This document shows positions 9,309 to 18,777 of a stretch of DNA of 64,000 bases, piece by piece. The DNA comes from Agapetus fuscipes (Eukaryota > Arthropoda > Insecta > Trichoptera > Glossosomatidae): the NCBI GenBank assembly GCA_951799405.1, contig OX637343.1, positions 17,028,524 through 17,092,523 on the forward strand. Reading direction: 5' to 3'. The notes under the pieces are model-generated. The model was not told where the DNA came from and ran no database searches. It was given only the letters and a program-made list of their open reading frames with translations. Within the stretch, counting starts at the first letter, position 1. The number at the start of each line of letters is the position of its first letter. Made by a program: the position numbers and the translations under genes.

Positions 9309-9640
9309 TTTAGAGTTCAAGAGCCTTTAAATTAACAAAACTGGTCTTCTTTCATGGATATTTATTTGACACTTAGATTTATGTAACAATTTATATTTAT
9401 TTTTAACAATTCACATTTATGGTTTAGCACTTTACATTTACTTCACAGTTGGTCTTCAATGTCTCTCTTGTTCAAAAGCAGAGCGACGTATATGGACTGA
9501 TTCTTGCGAGGCGCTTGCAGCCCTTTATACTCCTAAAGACAGTAGTTTCTAGAAGCCAGTTTTGCTGAATTCTTCTAGAACATAAAGCTTCCAGTAGGTA
9601 CATAATTGAATGTCTCTTACTCCAACTCTCATCGGCTATT
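9309..9640 (-). mobile_element. LTR remnant related to the Gypsy LTR
   Basis: AGAGTTCAAGAGCCTTTAAA, GGTCTTCTTTCATGGATATT, TTTAACAATTCACATTTATG and CCTTTATACTCCT parallel the order of blocks in the Gypsy LTRs at 51799 and 58629. Orientation is judged minus from that match. It is clearly a different, older subfamily, nearer to 34785-35025. Right end not defined. Confidence 0.5.
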
Positions 9641-9750
9641 AATAAACCTACCTACCTACTTTACATTAATTGATATAATTATTTAGTTTAAGGATTTAAA
9701 TCAAACACTGTTTTATATTTTCACTTTTACAATTATTTATTCTTTAATTT

Positions 9751-9786
9751 TACAAACGTTTTCGATCTTAGATCATCGTCAGGTAT
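9751..9786 (-). repeat. Hammerhead-like motif, Penelope style
   Basis: On the minus strand: TAC, CTGACGA, T, GATC loop GATC, GAAA, palindrome AACGTT, T, GTA. This is the same element order as at 8329-8370, with different stem sequence, which argues for a conserved RNA fold rather than chance. Confidence 0.5.
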
Positions 9787-9792
9787 AAAAAT

Positions 9793-10235
9793 TAAAAACA
9801 AAAAGAAAAGTGATTTTTAAATTATTCACAGTGTTAATACACAAACAATACAAAATATAAAATATTTATAGATATTGTTATTTACATAACAATATCTATG
9901 CAGCTTAGATTAAAGACTCAATATTTATTAGTAAAATTTATTTTTTCCAATATTTTTTTTAAATCATAATAGGTACTTTATAATATGCGATATAGAGGAC
10001 AGGAGGTTTATTATTTCATCCTTTGAGTATTTCGGACAATGGGCGCTGAGTTATTGCATTTCACCTGACATTTGGCGCGAAAATTTGGCGCGCTTTCCGC
10101 ATCTGCAATTCCGATGCAGTACCACCTGGCGGCAGACACTACAAACTGCCCGGGAAATGATCAAATACAGAAAATCAAAACACAGACATATTTTTCATAT
10201 TTGCATTTATACCGCATATTCGTCCCCTCTATAAT
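9793..10235. other. No feature recognised
   Basis: AT-rich to about 10000, then ordinary composition with a GGCGCGAAAATTTGGCGCGC near-repeat at about 10074. No coding signal. Confidence 0.35.
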
Positions 10236-10795
10236 CTATAATCCAAGCTGCAAAGATATCTTAACATTTAAGGCTCAAATTAAATGCATGCCCACAGAGA
10301 GGCACACAGTATGCTCAAACCCTCCTCGTTCCCGTCCTGTATGTATGTGTCAGAAGGACCCACAGCACGTGGACGCTCATGCAAAAACTATAAATTTTCT
10401 CAAGTGGCGAAAGGCCTTCCCGTGAAGTAAAAGCAACGGCACGACAAAACAAGAACGTCTAGGTCAGAGGCGTGCCCATGACTCTAAAAGTAAATGGTTT
10501 GGTGTTACTGAAGCTAATAGCATACCGCGGGTGGCACTCCTTGTGGGATTGTTGCTAGATCACGAGTAGCGTGAAGAATTATGCACATAAAACGAAATAA
10601 AAGTAATGTAAATCTAAGGACAGAATATGTAGGTTCGCGCCTACACATTCTGCATGCGTGCATACAAATAAACAAAACCTCACATGAACATAAACCTTGC
10701 AACTCCTGCCGCCTTTTACTAAAACCGGGGTGGTATTAGCAAAAGTGATCTTATTTTTACAGCACGGGGGTCAGCCTCATATCAAATTTCTAATA
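10236..10795 (-). mobile_element. Retroposon C copy split by retroposon E
   Basis: C tail at 10236-10305 (CTATAATCCAAGCTGCAAAG) and C body and head at 10610-10795 (GCCTACACATTCTGCATGCG to CAGCCTCATATCAAATTTC). Between them a minus E copy, about 10306-10570, with TCCTGTATGTATGTGTCAGA, CCACAGCACGTGGACGCTC and CGAAAGGCCTTCCCGTGAAG. Confidence 0.6.
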
Positions 10796-10849
10796 TACTG
10801 AATTTTAATTGAAAGCTCATAAAAGACTCCGGACATTGAAAATACCCCA

Positions 10850-11112
10850 TAGGTTAATCTGCATGGCCAGAAACAGGTATTAATATCATCAAATAATAAT
10901 TAATTATTGTATGAAGTATTCACTAAAAATTAATTACCCAATGACATCAAAGTTATGGTCAATTGACCCAAGCGGGGATCGAACCAGCGTTATTCTATTT
11001 CAAATACGCTAAAAAGATCAGCCACTTGATCCCTCAGCCATAACACCGATAACTTTGACCCTGGTTCAACAGATTTCATTGGGTTATTGTTAATTAATAA
11101 TGATTTATTAAT
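10850..11112. mobile_element. SINE-D, palindromic arrangement, first unit
   Basis: Minus SINE-D with CTGCATGGCCAGAAACAGGT, the tRNA-like head (GGGGATCGAACCAGCG, AGATCAGCCACTTG) up to CAGCCATAAC, then it flips to plus-strand D body (ATAACTTTGACCCTGGTTCA). The unit is repeated 508 bp downstream. Confidence 0.65.
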
Positions 11113-11145
11113 TGCTAATGTTAAAGCCTTCCTTGCGTTAAAGCG

Positions 11146-11399
11146 TTCCTTGACTTATAGGTTGGTATGCGGCTGACCACCCATGCTGTAAAAGTGGTTC
11201 ACTTTGCCAATGTCACCCCTGTTACAGGGAAGGACGGCAAGAGTTGCAGGGTGTATGTCCATTTGAGATTGGGTTTTTATGTTGTAGGTTCACATGCGGC
11301 ATGTGCGAGCGCGAACTTGTACGTGTCTGCTTGTGAGAATGCAAATAATGTGAATGTCCAATGTAACATATCTTTGCAACTTAGATTAGATTTGAATTA
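11146..11399 (+). mobile_element. Retroposon C copy between SINE-D repeats
   Basis: TTCCTTGACTTATAGGTTGG to TTTGCAACTTAGATTAGATT. A 77-codon frame here is chance; homologous frames in other copies are broken. Confidence 0.85.
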
Positions 11400-11407
11400 A
11401 TAATTCA

Positions 11408-11692
11408 TTATTGTTTACTTTAATGAAGTATTAATTAGTAATTACCCAATGACATCAAAGTTATGGTCAAATGACCCAAGCGGGGATCGAACCAGCGTTA
11501 TTCTATTCCAAATACGCTAAAAAGATCAGCCACTTGATACCCTCAGCCATAACACCGATAACTTTGACCCTGGTTCAACAGATTTCATTGGGTTATTGTT
11601 AATTAATAATGATTTATTCATTGCTTATGTTAAAGCTTGTTTCTGGCCAGGAAAATTAGTTTGGTGGATTGCTCCGAAGAGGTTACACATAG
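11408..11692. mobile_element. SINE-D, second unit of the duplication
   Basis: Repeats 10905-11110 almost base for base (TTACCCAATGACATCAAAGT at both; GATTTCATTGGGTTATTGTT at both) and continues into the D 3' end (TGTTTCTGGCCAGGAAAATT). Confidence 0.65.
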
Positions 11693-11837
11693 ATTTTGTA
11701 ACGAAATGCAAGCAAACAAACCAATGGACCAGGGTTAAAGAAAGAGCAATATCTAGAATGAGAAATTTTGATTCAATTTTACCTTGATGAAAATTTGAAA
11801 ATGTCTCATTGGGAATTAAAGGTTTACTCTCAAAATC

Positions 11838-12035
11838 TAAATCTAAGCTGCAAAGATATGTATAATTTGAGATTCATATTCAATGCATTCCCACAAGCAG
11901 ACACGCATAATGCCGCGCTCACACATGCCGCATGTGGACCTACAGTATAAAAAACCCAATCTCAAATGAAAATAAGCCCTGCAACTCTTGCCGACCTTCC
12001 CTGAAACAGGGGTGACATTATCTTTGTCTTTAAAA
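11838..12035 (-). mobile_element. Retroposon C copy, head missing
   Basis: AATCTAAATCTAAGCTGCAA to CCCTGAAACAGGGGTGACAT, then unrelated sequence. Confidence 0.75.
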
Positions 12036-12092
12036 GCATTGTACCAATTAGGCTGCCATCTCCAAATATATTCCAAGTATATTCATATAATT

Positions 12093-12356
12093 ATTCCTTG
12101 ACTGATAGGTTGGTACGAGGCTGACCCACCCGTGCTGTAAAAATCGGTTCACTTTTGCCAATGCCACCCCGGTTCAGGGAACGGCGGCAGGAGTTGCAAG
12201 GTTTATGTCCATGTGAGGTTTTCTTTATTTGTATGCACACATGCAGAATGTGTAGGCGCGAACTTACATGTGCCTGTCTGTAGGCATGCATTTCATATGA
12301 GCCTTAAATGCTTACATATCCTTGCAGCTTAGATTATAGATTATAGATAGATTAAA
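12093..12356 (+). mobile_element. Retroposon C copy
   Basis: TTCCTTGACTGATAGGTTGG to GCAGCTTAGATTATAGATTA; sub-variant with GCCACCCCGGTTCAGGGAAC and TGTAGGCGCGAACTTACATG. Confidence 0.8.
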
Positions 12357-12654
12357 AACAAACAAATCATTGCTCTCAAACAAAAAGTACGAAAAAAAAA
12401 ACATTTTAATTGGCAATCACTTTAACAAGACATATAAAATATAAACAAATACAGGGCTTTGGAATAAACAGAACCTGGTAGGTATCAGAGCATACATTGG
12501 AGGATTTAAAGTGTATGGAGAAACAGGGTTGCCAAAACTCGTCGGTTGTGTAGCAGGGTTGTACAAAGCCACAGCCAGTAGCCCAAGTACATAGGTATAC
12601 AAAGTGACGAGTAAACTCAATCGTAGCGTTTTACTAAAATGTATGAAAACTAAA
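12357..12654. other. No feature recognised
   Basis: No family match. An open frame of about 115 codons on the minus strand is AT-driven and has no motif that I recognise. Confidence 0.35.
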
Positions 12655-12752
12655 ATGCCTACTAGAAGATAGTTTTTTTTTTTGATAGACTTGTGAAGAA
12701 GAATGCATTTCACAAACCTATTTTGCCTGGCCAGAAATAGGTAGGTATAGCT
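12655..12752 (-). mobile_element. SINE-D 3' fragment
   Basis: ACTTGTGAAGAAGAATGCAT and CCTATTTTGCCTGGCCAGAA match the D 3' end seen at 49560-49625 in reverse. Confidence 0.6.
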
Positions 12753-12777
12753 ACGTGGCATCAAGTAAAATCACAAG

Positions 12778-13018
12778 ATTTTTTTGGTTGATTCATAGGT
12801 TGGTGTGAGGCTGACCCTCCGATGATATAAAATTGTTTTTTGCCAATGCCACCCCGGTTTCATGGAAACGCAGCTGGAGTTCCAGGGTTTATTTTCATTT
12901 GAGGTTTGCTTTATTTTCTTGGTACACATGCAGCATGTAAGCATTTGTGCGTGTGAGCATGAATTAAATATGAACCTTGAATGACAATAGCTTTGCAATT
13001 TTGATTGTTAATAGATTA
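12778..13018 (+). mobile_element. Retroposon C copy
   Basis: TTGATTCATAGGTTGGTGTG to TTTGCAATTTTGATTGTTAA; diverged. Confidence 0.65.
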
Positions 13019-13119
13019 CCTCTTAGCTTTGTGTTTTCATCTGTAGAACAAGTGAAGTATTTATTTAAAAATACTACAAAAAATAAATCATACAAAAAAC
13101 ACAGAGATTTTGCTAACTA

Positions 13120-13800
13120 TGATGGTGCTGTATGAAAAGTCGTGTGGAGGAGCTGTTGTGTAGCTGATTTGTCCATGACCGAGTTTTAAGTTCACGGCTT
13201 GTCTATGATCGATTCGTTGTGGAATCGAAGCCATAGAAGAAAGCGTTTGTGATGTCTCGGATTGATTATTGCTCAACGCTTTACAGTGGTCAGCCAAAGA
13301 AGCAGTTCAACCGCTTTAAATCTGTGTTGAATTCGGCAGCAAGACTCATATTCGGGATGTTCAAATTCGCTCACATCACTCCGCTGTTAAAAATACTACA
13401 TTTGTTTTGCTTCCCAAAGAGGGTGGTCTACCGTGTTTGTCTGATGGTATGTATATAAAGCCATCAATTGCTTGGCTCCACCTTATCTGACTGACATGAT
13501 TTTGCCTGTTGAGATGGGTGTGAGGAGGCAGACACTCAGATCCGCGGGCGATGGAGCAGTCAACTTGTTTCAGCCACGCCGTCAGATCGTGCTTTCCGTG
13601 TTGCTGGTCCGGTGGAGTGGAACACACTGCCACCCGGAGTGACGAATACCAAAGCTGTGGGTGCATTTAGTGGAGCACTTAAGAGAAACTTTTCTAAAAG
13701 TGTTATCCGTGATCGTAGAGGGCCCTTGATGTGTGACACACACAAAAACGGCGCTCTTTTATCATTTGTAATTAACTTTGAATAAATAAGCCCAATATTT
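13120..13800 (+). mobile_element. CR1/L2-like LINE 3' end, frame-broken
   Basis: The reading frame from 13249 gives SRIDYCSTLYSGQPKKQFNR, LNSAARLIFGMFKFAHITPL and PKRVVYRVCLMV, then breaks. The message goes on in other frames: KAINCLAPPYLTDMILPVEM, then the RSADDGAV-type block and a GPVEWNTLPPGV-like end around 13615-13645. Compared with the copy at 1-468 it is a different subfamily, shared with 59885-60262 and 20640-20830. The 3' end GGGCCCTTGATGTGTGACAC followed by CACACAAAAACGGCGCTC is the part also found on SINE-A. Confidence 0.8.
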
Positions 13801-13883
13801 ATACATATTAAAGTTGTTCATAAAAGCTCTCATTTTATTGTGAATCTGGATATCCCTACTAAAGCTCTAAACTCTAAGACTAA

Positions 13884-14043
13884 AAGTCTCATCACCACGG
13901 TCATTCTTATCTACCGAATTTTGGTAATATTTGTATGAAGACTAACCATCTGTTCACTTCCAGCCATCTTGGATTGACAGGTCTTCATACGAATGCATCA
14001 TTAGTCTGTCAAAGCGTGGGCTCATCGGACGACTAAAATGTCT
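13884..14043. mobile_element. MITE, mosaic member of the 44842 and 33809 families
   Basis: Left end (AAGTCTCATCACCACGGT, TACCGAATTTTGGTAATATT) resembles the terminal repeat at 44842. Right end (GTCAAAGCGTGGGCTCATCG, GACGACTAAAATGTCTAA) resembles the terminal repeat of 33809-34047. The middle CAGCCATCTTGGATTGACAG is shared by all. Confidence 0.6.
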
Positions 14044-14317
14044 AAATAGCACTATTAACTCTAAAGGGTAAACTCTAGTATTAAGTTTGATTGCATGGTT
14101 TTGTACTTGGGCGCTGGACCACAATTGATGTCAGACGCGGATCCAGTTCACCAGGCCATGACCGCAATGACCACTGCCACACAAACTATCGCATGACACT
14201 AAAGTATACCAAGCAGTATAGGAAGTGTATGTCTGAGTGTGTTAACATAAGAACTTTCTTTGGTTGAGCATACTATTATTTGGAGAACCGCTACTGAGCC
14301 ACACAAAAATTGAAATT
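14044..14317. other. No feature recognised
   Basis: Ordinary composition, no repeat-family match seen. Confidence 0.35.
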
Positions 14318-14451
14318 TCTTGTCGCGTTTTCTTCGAATTTTTCGCAAGTCGAGCCTATATATTTTTACAGGTTAGGGGATTGGCCTTACGCTAACCATT
14401 TCAGTTGAAGTCGGGTGTTCTCAGCCCCCGAAGGGTTGGTACTCATGCATT
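14318..14451 (-). mobile_element. SINE-B fragment
   Basis: TTCTTGTCGCGTTTTCTTCG, TATATTTTTACAGGTTAGGG, CTAACCATTTCAGTTGAAGT; ends at ATGCAT next to the SINE-A copy. Confidence 0.65.
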
Positions 14452-14740
14452 ATGGTCCGTAGTCTAGTGATTACACTTCAGACTCGTAAATTTTGTGGGT
14501 TCGAATCTCCGTTGAACATAAAAACTATACCATTTATGTTTTCAAACACTCTTCGCTGGGTTGATAAAAAATTGTAGACCTTTACCAAAGACCTGTCACC
14601 AAAGGTCCATCCAGCTTTACAGCAATTGGGTCTTGCTTGAGTTTTAGCGCTTTCTACAGCGATGACCAAGCTGGCAGAGAGCTCTTGATGTGTGTTTTAC
14701 ACAAAACAGCACTCACCAAATAAGTTATTCCAATTTTATT
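14452..14740 (+). mobile_element. SINE-A, full-length reference copy with tail version A
   Basis: The head starts GGTCCGTAGTCTAGTGATTA (A-box region) and has a B-box-like GGGTTCGAATCTCC, 40-odd bp apart as in tRNA genes. Then come CTCTTCGCTGGGTTG, CACCAAAGGTCCATCCAGC and TGGGTCTTGCTTGAG. The tail is AGAGAGCTCTTGATGTGTG, ACACAAAACAGCACTCACC, and a terminal (ATT)n. RNA polymerase III transcription from the internal promoter is what such an architecture implies. The tail matches the 3' end of the CR1-like LINE at 13720-13765. Confidence 0.8.
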
Positions 14741-14754
14741 ATTATTATGTTTAA

Positions 14755-14922
14755 TTCCGAAATTGCGAATGAATGGAATATCCAGAGTCATAATAAAAGG
14801 AGAGCCTGTATGAAGAAGGTTATATGACTCTGGAGGAAATAAAAGAAGTATGTAAGGACAGAAAGAAATAGTGGTTGATCTGTAATGCTGGCGGCTAGGG
14901 CTAGGGTTTCTCAATTTTTCCA
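14755..14922 (+). mobile_element. RTE-like LINE (Y) 3' fragment
   Basis: Translation gives NEWNIQSHNKRRACMKK, then after a frame slip an LEEIKEVCKDRK block, then stop near AATGCTGGCGGCTAGGG. The same tail occurs at 17461, 26560, 30750, 32540 and 35470. Confidence 0.7.
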
Positions 14923-14991
14923 AATTTTTGTAAAATTTAAATCAGCATTTTGTAACCATTTGTTTATGTCTAAAATTCTATTTGTTGTATT

Positions 14992-15242
14992 TATTCCTTA
15001 ACTTATAGGTTGGTATGCGGCTGACCACGCATGCTGTAGAAAATGGTTCACTTTGCCAATGTCCCTGTTTCAGGGAAGGTCGGCCAGAGTCGCAGGGTGT
15101 TTGTCCATTTGAGATTGGGTTTATTATACTGTAGGTTCACATGCGGCATGCGCAAACGCGAACTTGTACGTGTCTGCTTGTGAGAACTCATGTAATATGA
15201 ATCCCCAATGTTACATATCTTTGCATCTTAGATTAGATTAGT
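14992..15242 (+). mobile_element. Retroposon C copy
   Basis: TTCCTTAACTTATAGGTTGG to TTTGCATCTTAGATTAGATT. Missing a few bases at AATGTCCCTGTTTC. The next 300 bp (15243-15574) shows nothing recognisable. Confidence 0.8.
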
Positions 15243-15574
15243 GTGGGTGTTTTTTTAATCAGGACAAATTCACATATGCTAGCGCTGAAAATACCGAACT
15301 TACTTACGTCATGCAAAATTACTTTATTTTTGTGCTTAAAAGTCAGTTAAAGTGCATTAAAAAATTACCTTTTATTTTTAAATTAAAAATCTAAAATAAA
15401 TAAGTCACCAAAGCGTATCACAAGTCGTACTCTATGTTTTATTTCTGAATGACAATAATGCATTTTTTTATTGCATCCCCGACTGTGAATAAATAAAGAT
15501 ATTCTGCTTCTTTCTTTCCTTTTGAAGAACCTTATTCTACACGAATGGAAATAAACAAATAATGACATGTTTTT

Positions 15575-15745
15575 GTTAAAGTTGGTTCCCTTTTCCAATG
15601 TCACCCCTGTTGCAGGGCAAGAGTTGCAGGGCTTATGTTCAATTAGATTGGGTTTTATATTGTAGGCTCACATGCGGATTGTTTTTAAGCGCGAATTTAT
15701 ACATGTCTAATTGTGGGAATACATTTAATATAAATCTTAAAACGC
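15575..15745 (+). mobile_element. Retroposon C fragment
   Basis: AATGTCACCCCTGTTGCAGG, GGTTTTATATTGTAGGCTC, TACATTTAATATAAATCTTA; head lost. Confidence 0.65.
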
Positions 15746-16466
15746 TACACATATAGTGTAACTCCTTGCCTGCGTTTCCCTGAAGGGGTCGCATGTGGCG
15801 CTTCGGGACCTATTTATTTTTACAGGTATGGGGGCCGGCCCTACACCAACCACTCTCAGTGGAAGAGGGGGTTTCCCAGCTCCCGGGGGGGATGGTTCTC
15901 ATTTCTTGTGAAGGCTCAGTAAGCCTTGAGATCGAACCCTTGTTCTCTGCATGGAATGCAAGCATTCTACCAAGTCAGGAAGGAAAAAGAGGGAAGGGAC
16001 AACCGAGAAAAGTATGGAGTGATCAGATTGAGGAGATTGTGAAAGAATGGGATATACAAAGTGAGCGTAAAAGAAGAAAATGCATGAAAAAGGTGATGGA
16101 TATGAATGAATTGAAAGAGGTATGTAAGGATAGGAAAAAATGTAGGCAACTCTGCAGGGGCTCTGGCCACCCCTAGCGGAATGGCGACAGAGTTACAGTT
16201 ACAGTTACAGAGCTATCGACCTTTTTTTTTACGTGCTTGATCGTAGTCACTACAAAGCGCCAATCCTCAAGCAAGACCCAGTTGCTGTAAGGCTGTATGG
16301 ACTTTTGGTGACCGGTCATTGGTAAAGGTTTTATGATTTTTTCAACCCAGCGAAGAGCAAATTTGAAAATATAAATTGTATATTTTTTGTGCTCCGCAGG
16401 GATTCGAACCCACAAACTTCCATTCAGAGTCCGAAGTGTTACCAGTGAACTGCGGACCGGTCAAAT
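15746..16466 (-). mobile_element. SINE-A plus SINE-B composite with an RTE-X insertion
   Basis: SINE-B runs 15746-15975 and stops inside its tRNA-like head at CATTCTACCAA. RTE-X sequence fills about 15976-16211. SINE-B resumes with AGAGCTATCGACC and joins SINE-A (TGATCGTAGTCACTACAAAG to GAACTGCGGACCGGTC). The A-B order matches 3600, 40393, 46636 and 47722. Confidence 0.7.
15976..16211 (+). mobile_element. RTE-like LINE (X) 3' end inside SINE-B
   Basis: Encodes GKGQPRKVWSDQIEEIVKEW, DIQSERKRRKCMKKVMDMN, ELKEVCKDRKKCRQLCRGSG and HP, then stop, followed by AGCGGAATGGCGACAGAG and (TTACAG)3. The C-terminus of the LINE ORF is intact, but only about 75 codons remain. Confidence 0.8.
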
Positions 16467-16836
16467 AGAGTGATATCTATCTTTACACAAAAAAAAACCC
16501 CTTTGAAGGTTGTACATTTTTCAATAGCGCTCGGTCTAAGTTTTTTTCGCAGCACTGGGCGGGTTGTAAATCTGCAAGCGACCCGGCCAGCAGTAAATCA
16601 ACTTTTATTGCAAAACGCTGGCTTTTGTGTTTGCAGAATGTAGCCGTGTCGACCTCTGGCCCGCTCGCGCAGATAAGTAACAGGGTTACAGCGAGCGCGC
16701 GACTACATTTATCAGACTTTTACATACTGTCTGCGTATTTGAGTTTCGGCAAAAATTGTATGGAAATGCTTTCAATACATTCCATAATGGGAAAACTTGT
16801 TATCTGAAAACCAATACCGGATTTTACATATCTAAG
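16467..16836. other. No feature recognised
   Basis: More GC-rich in the middle (GCGAGCGCGCGACTACATT). No coding support and no family match. Confidence 0.35.
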
Positions 16837-17095
16837 ACCGGTCTATATTCTAGTGGTTAACGCTTCGGATTCGTAAATGAAAGGTACAAGGTTCGAATCT
16901 CAGCTGAGTACGAAAAAATATTTCATTAATCAAATTTGCTCTTCGCTTTCACAAATATTTTTTTGCAAAGGCAGAAAATAAGTGGAGACGCATCTGCGGA
17001 GGTATCGGCCACCCCTAGTGGAACGGTTGCAGGATACAGTAACAGTTAAAAAAATAATCTGCCTTTATCAAAGACCGGTCACCATAGGTCAATTC
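16837..17095 (+). mobile_element. SINE-A split by an RTE tail
   Basis: SINE-A head and core at 16837-16965 (GGTCTATATTCTAGTGGTTA; GGTTCGAATCTCAG) and a remainder at 17060-17095 (CAAAGACCGGTCACCATAGG). About 16966-17055 is an RTE 3' end (AAGTGGAGACGCATCTGCGG, CACCCCTAGTGGAACGG, CAGTAACAGTTA). Confidence 0.65.
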
Positions 17096-17097
17096 TA

Positions 17098-17348
17098 TAA
17101 TAATCTATAATCTAAGTTGCAAGGATATATTCATTTAAAGCTCTCAGATGTAAGCCCACAAACCAACAAGTGTAGTTCGCGCTTACAAATGCTGAATGTG
17201 TACTTACAAATAAAATCCAAACCTCAAATGAACATAAGCCCCACAACTTTTGCCGACCTTCCCTGAAACAGGGGTAACATTGGCAAAGTGAACCATTTTT
17301 TACAGTATGGGTGGTCAGCCTCATACCAACCTATAAGTCAAGGAATAT
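17098..17348 (-). mobile_element. Retroposon C copy
   Basis: CTATAATCTATAATCTAAGT region through CATACCAACCTATAAGTCAAG. Confidence 0.85.
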
Positions 17349-17460
17349 GAATAAAAAATTACATTTAAATATATAAAAGAACAAAACCTTACAAAGAAAT
17401 CTATACAAAAAAAGTCAGAAATTTCCTATGCAAAAAATGTAGCAAATTAATACACCAACA

Positions 17461-17595
17461 TTAGAAATCACCATTGCAGATTAGCCGCCACTTCTTCCTG
17501 TCCTTGCACACTTCTTTCATTTGATCCAGAGTCATAACCTTTTTCATGCAAGTCCTCCTTTTATTATGACTCTGGATATCCCATTCATTCGATTC
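17461..17595 (-). mobile_element. RTE-like LINE (Y) 3' fragment
   Basis: Minus-strand frame: NEWDIQSHNKRRTCMKKVMT, LDQMKEVCKDRKKWRLICN, GDF stop. Best-preserved Y tail in the window. Confidence 0.75.
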
Positions 17596-17596
17596 A

Positions 17597-17742
17597 ACCT
17601 TACAAAAGCTTACTTGTGTCTTGCTTGAGAATTGGCGCTTTCTACAGCGATGATCATGATTGCAGAGAGCTCTTGAAGGGTGATTCACGCAAAATCAGCG
17701 CTCACCAAATAAATCATCCCAATATTATTATTATAACATTAC
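17597..17742 (+). mobile_element. SINE-A 3' part
   Basis: CAACCTTACAAAAGCTTACT through GAGAGCTCTTGAAGGGTGAT and ATCAGCGCTCACCAAATAAA to (ATT)n. Confidence 0.7.
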
Positions 17743-17844
17743 TCTCAACGTTTCGTTAGCAACGTAGCTAACGTCTTCAGGAGACACCCTCTCTGCACGA
17801 CAACCGAGGAACCTAAACTTAACCAAACTGACCATAAACCAACC

Positions 17845-18162
17845 TTTTTTTTTTGAAATCCTATGCGGGAGACTCCCCAAATTCTAGAGACTCTAAGGGT
17901 CTATGACACTTGTTGTAGTGCCGCAGAGGTGTACGAGCTTGGTCGTCGCTACAAAGCGCCAAAACTTAAGCAAGACCCAGTTGCTGTAAGGCTGGATGGA
18001 CCTTTAGTGACCGGTCTTTGGTAAAGATTTTATTATTTTTTTCAACCCAGCGAAGAGCACATTTGGAAATATAAATGGTATTTTTTTGTGCTCCGCCGGG
18101 ATTCGAATCCACAACCTTCCATTTACGAGTCCAAAGTGTTGCCTCTGGACTATGGACCGGTC
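17845..18162 (-). mobile_element. SINE-A with tail version B and a 5S-like head
   Basis: tRNA-like head at 18090-18162 (B-box region GGGATTCGAATCCACAAC on plus), core to GGTCTTTGGTAAAG, tail TAGAGACTCTAAGGGTC and poly-T on plus at 17847-17857. The 5' end is fused to the 5S rRNA-like block at 18165-18295. Confidence 0.75.
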
Positions 18163-18164
18163 AA

Positions 18165-18295
18165 GAATGCTAACGACGCGCGGTGTACCTAAGCGGTCAC
18201 CCATTCAAGTAGCATCCGCGCCCAATGTTGCTTAACTTCGGTTATCTGATGAGAACCGGTGCTTTTAACATGGTATTATGGCTGAAAACCTGGCC
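18165..18295 (-). pseudogene. 5S rRNA-derived head of a composite SINE
   Basis: Minus strand reads as diverged 5S rRNA: TTAAAAGCACCGGTTCTCAT, CCGAAGTTAAGCAACATTGG, GCGCGG, TGAATGGGTGACCGC and a closing CACCGCGCGTCGTTAGC. That covers the 5S internal promoter region (box A, IE and box C). It directly precedes SINE-A in the sense direction, as it does at 50580-50700. It is not a functional 5S gene: several invariant positions are changed and it lacks an array. Confidence 0.8.
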
Positions 18296-18777
18296 ATAAG
18301 CCAAATCTAAACCTAAAAAAAATTATATATTTTATTAATTATATGAACTTATTGCGTATCTTTTGCCAAAGGTATTACGTTGCTTAAAAATACGTGTCCG
18401 TTGCTTTGGAAGCGGTAAGTTCTTAATTTAGTTAACGATGCATCCCTAAATGTGATCACTTAAGTAAAAAAACCTGACAGTGCACGCAGAATACTTAGCA
18501 ACCTGGCGGCGAGCCAGAAACTCGACTGTTTCTTACGTTCGCACTGAAATATTCCGATGAGAAAAGAGCTTGGACAAATCGTAATTTTGACAAGATTGTC
18601 ATGTGTTTCAAGAAGCTTCTTGCGAAATTCACCTCTAGAGGCTTCTATCGCTCGGCGAATATAAGAGCAAACAGCTTGCAGAAGGAGAGTTCTTTGGCGA
18701 CCTTATAACTTTGAAGATTAACATCGTAAGTGAACACAAACCATGTGTGAAATAATGTAAATTTCTAAATAAGTTTC
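18296..18777. other. Unassigned, possible LTR-like stretch
   Basis: 18600-18777 has CCTCTAGAGGCTTCTATCGC and GAATATAAGAGCAAACAGC, which look like an LTR promoter region, but no partner LTR or terminal TG..CA could be fixed. Confidence 0.25.

Noticed and set aside
11167..11400. Frames of 60-80 codons over retroposon C copies (also 5643, 32951, 43684, 61367)
   Set aside because: The same phase is open in several copies only because the repeat is the same; others are broken and no domain is seen.
14452..14530. Apparent tRNA gene
   Set aside because: Head of SINE-A; no cloverleaf with a normal anticodon loop, and it occurs in many worn copies.
18165..18295. Functional 5S rRNA gene
   Set aside because: Diverged, single, and fused to SINE-A in the same way as another copy.
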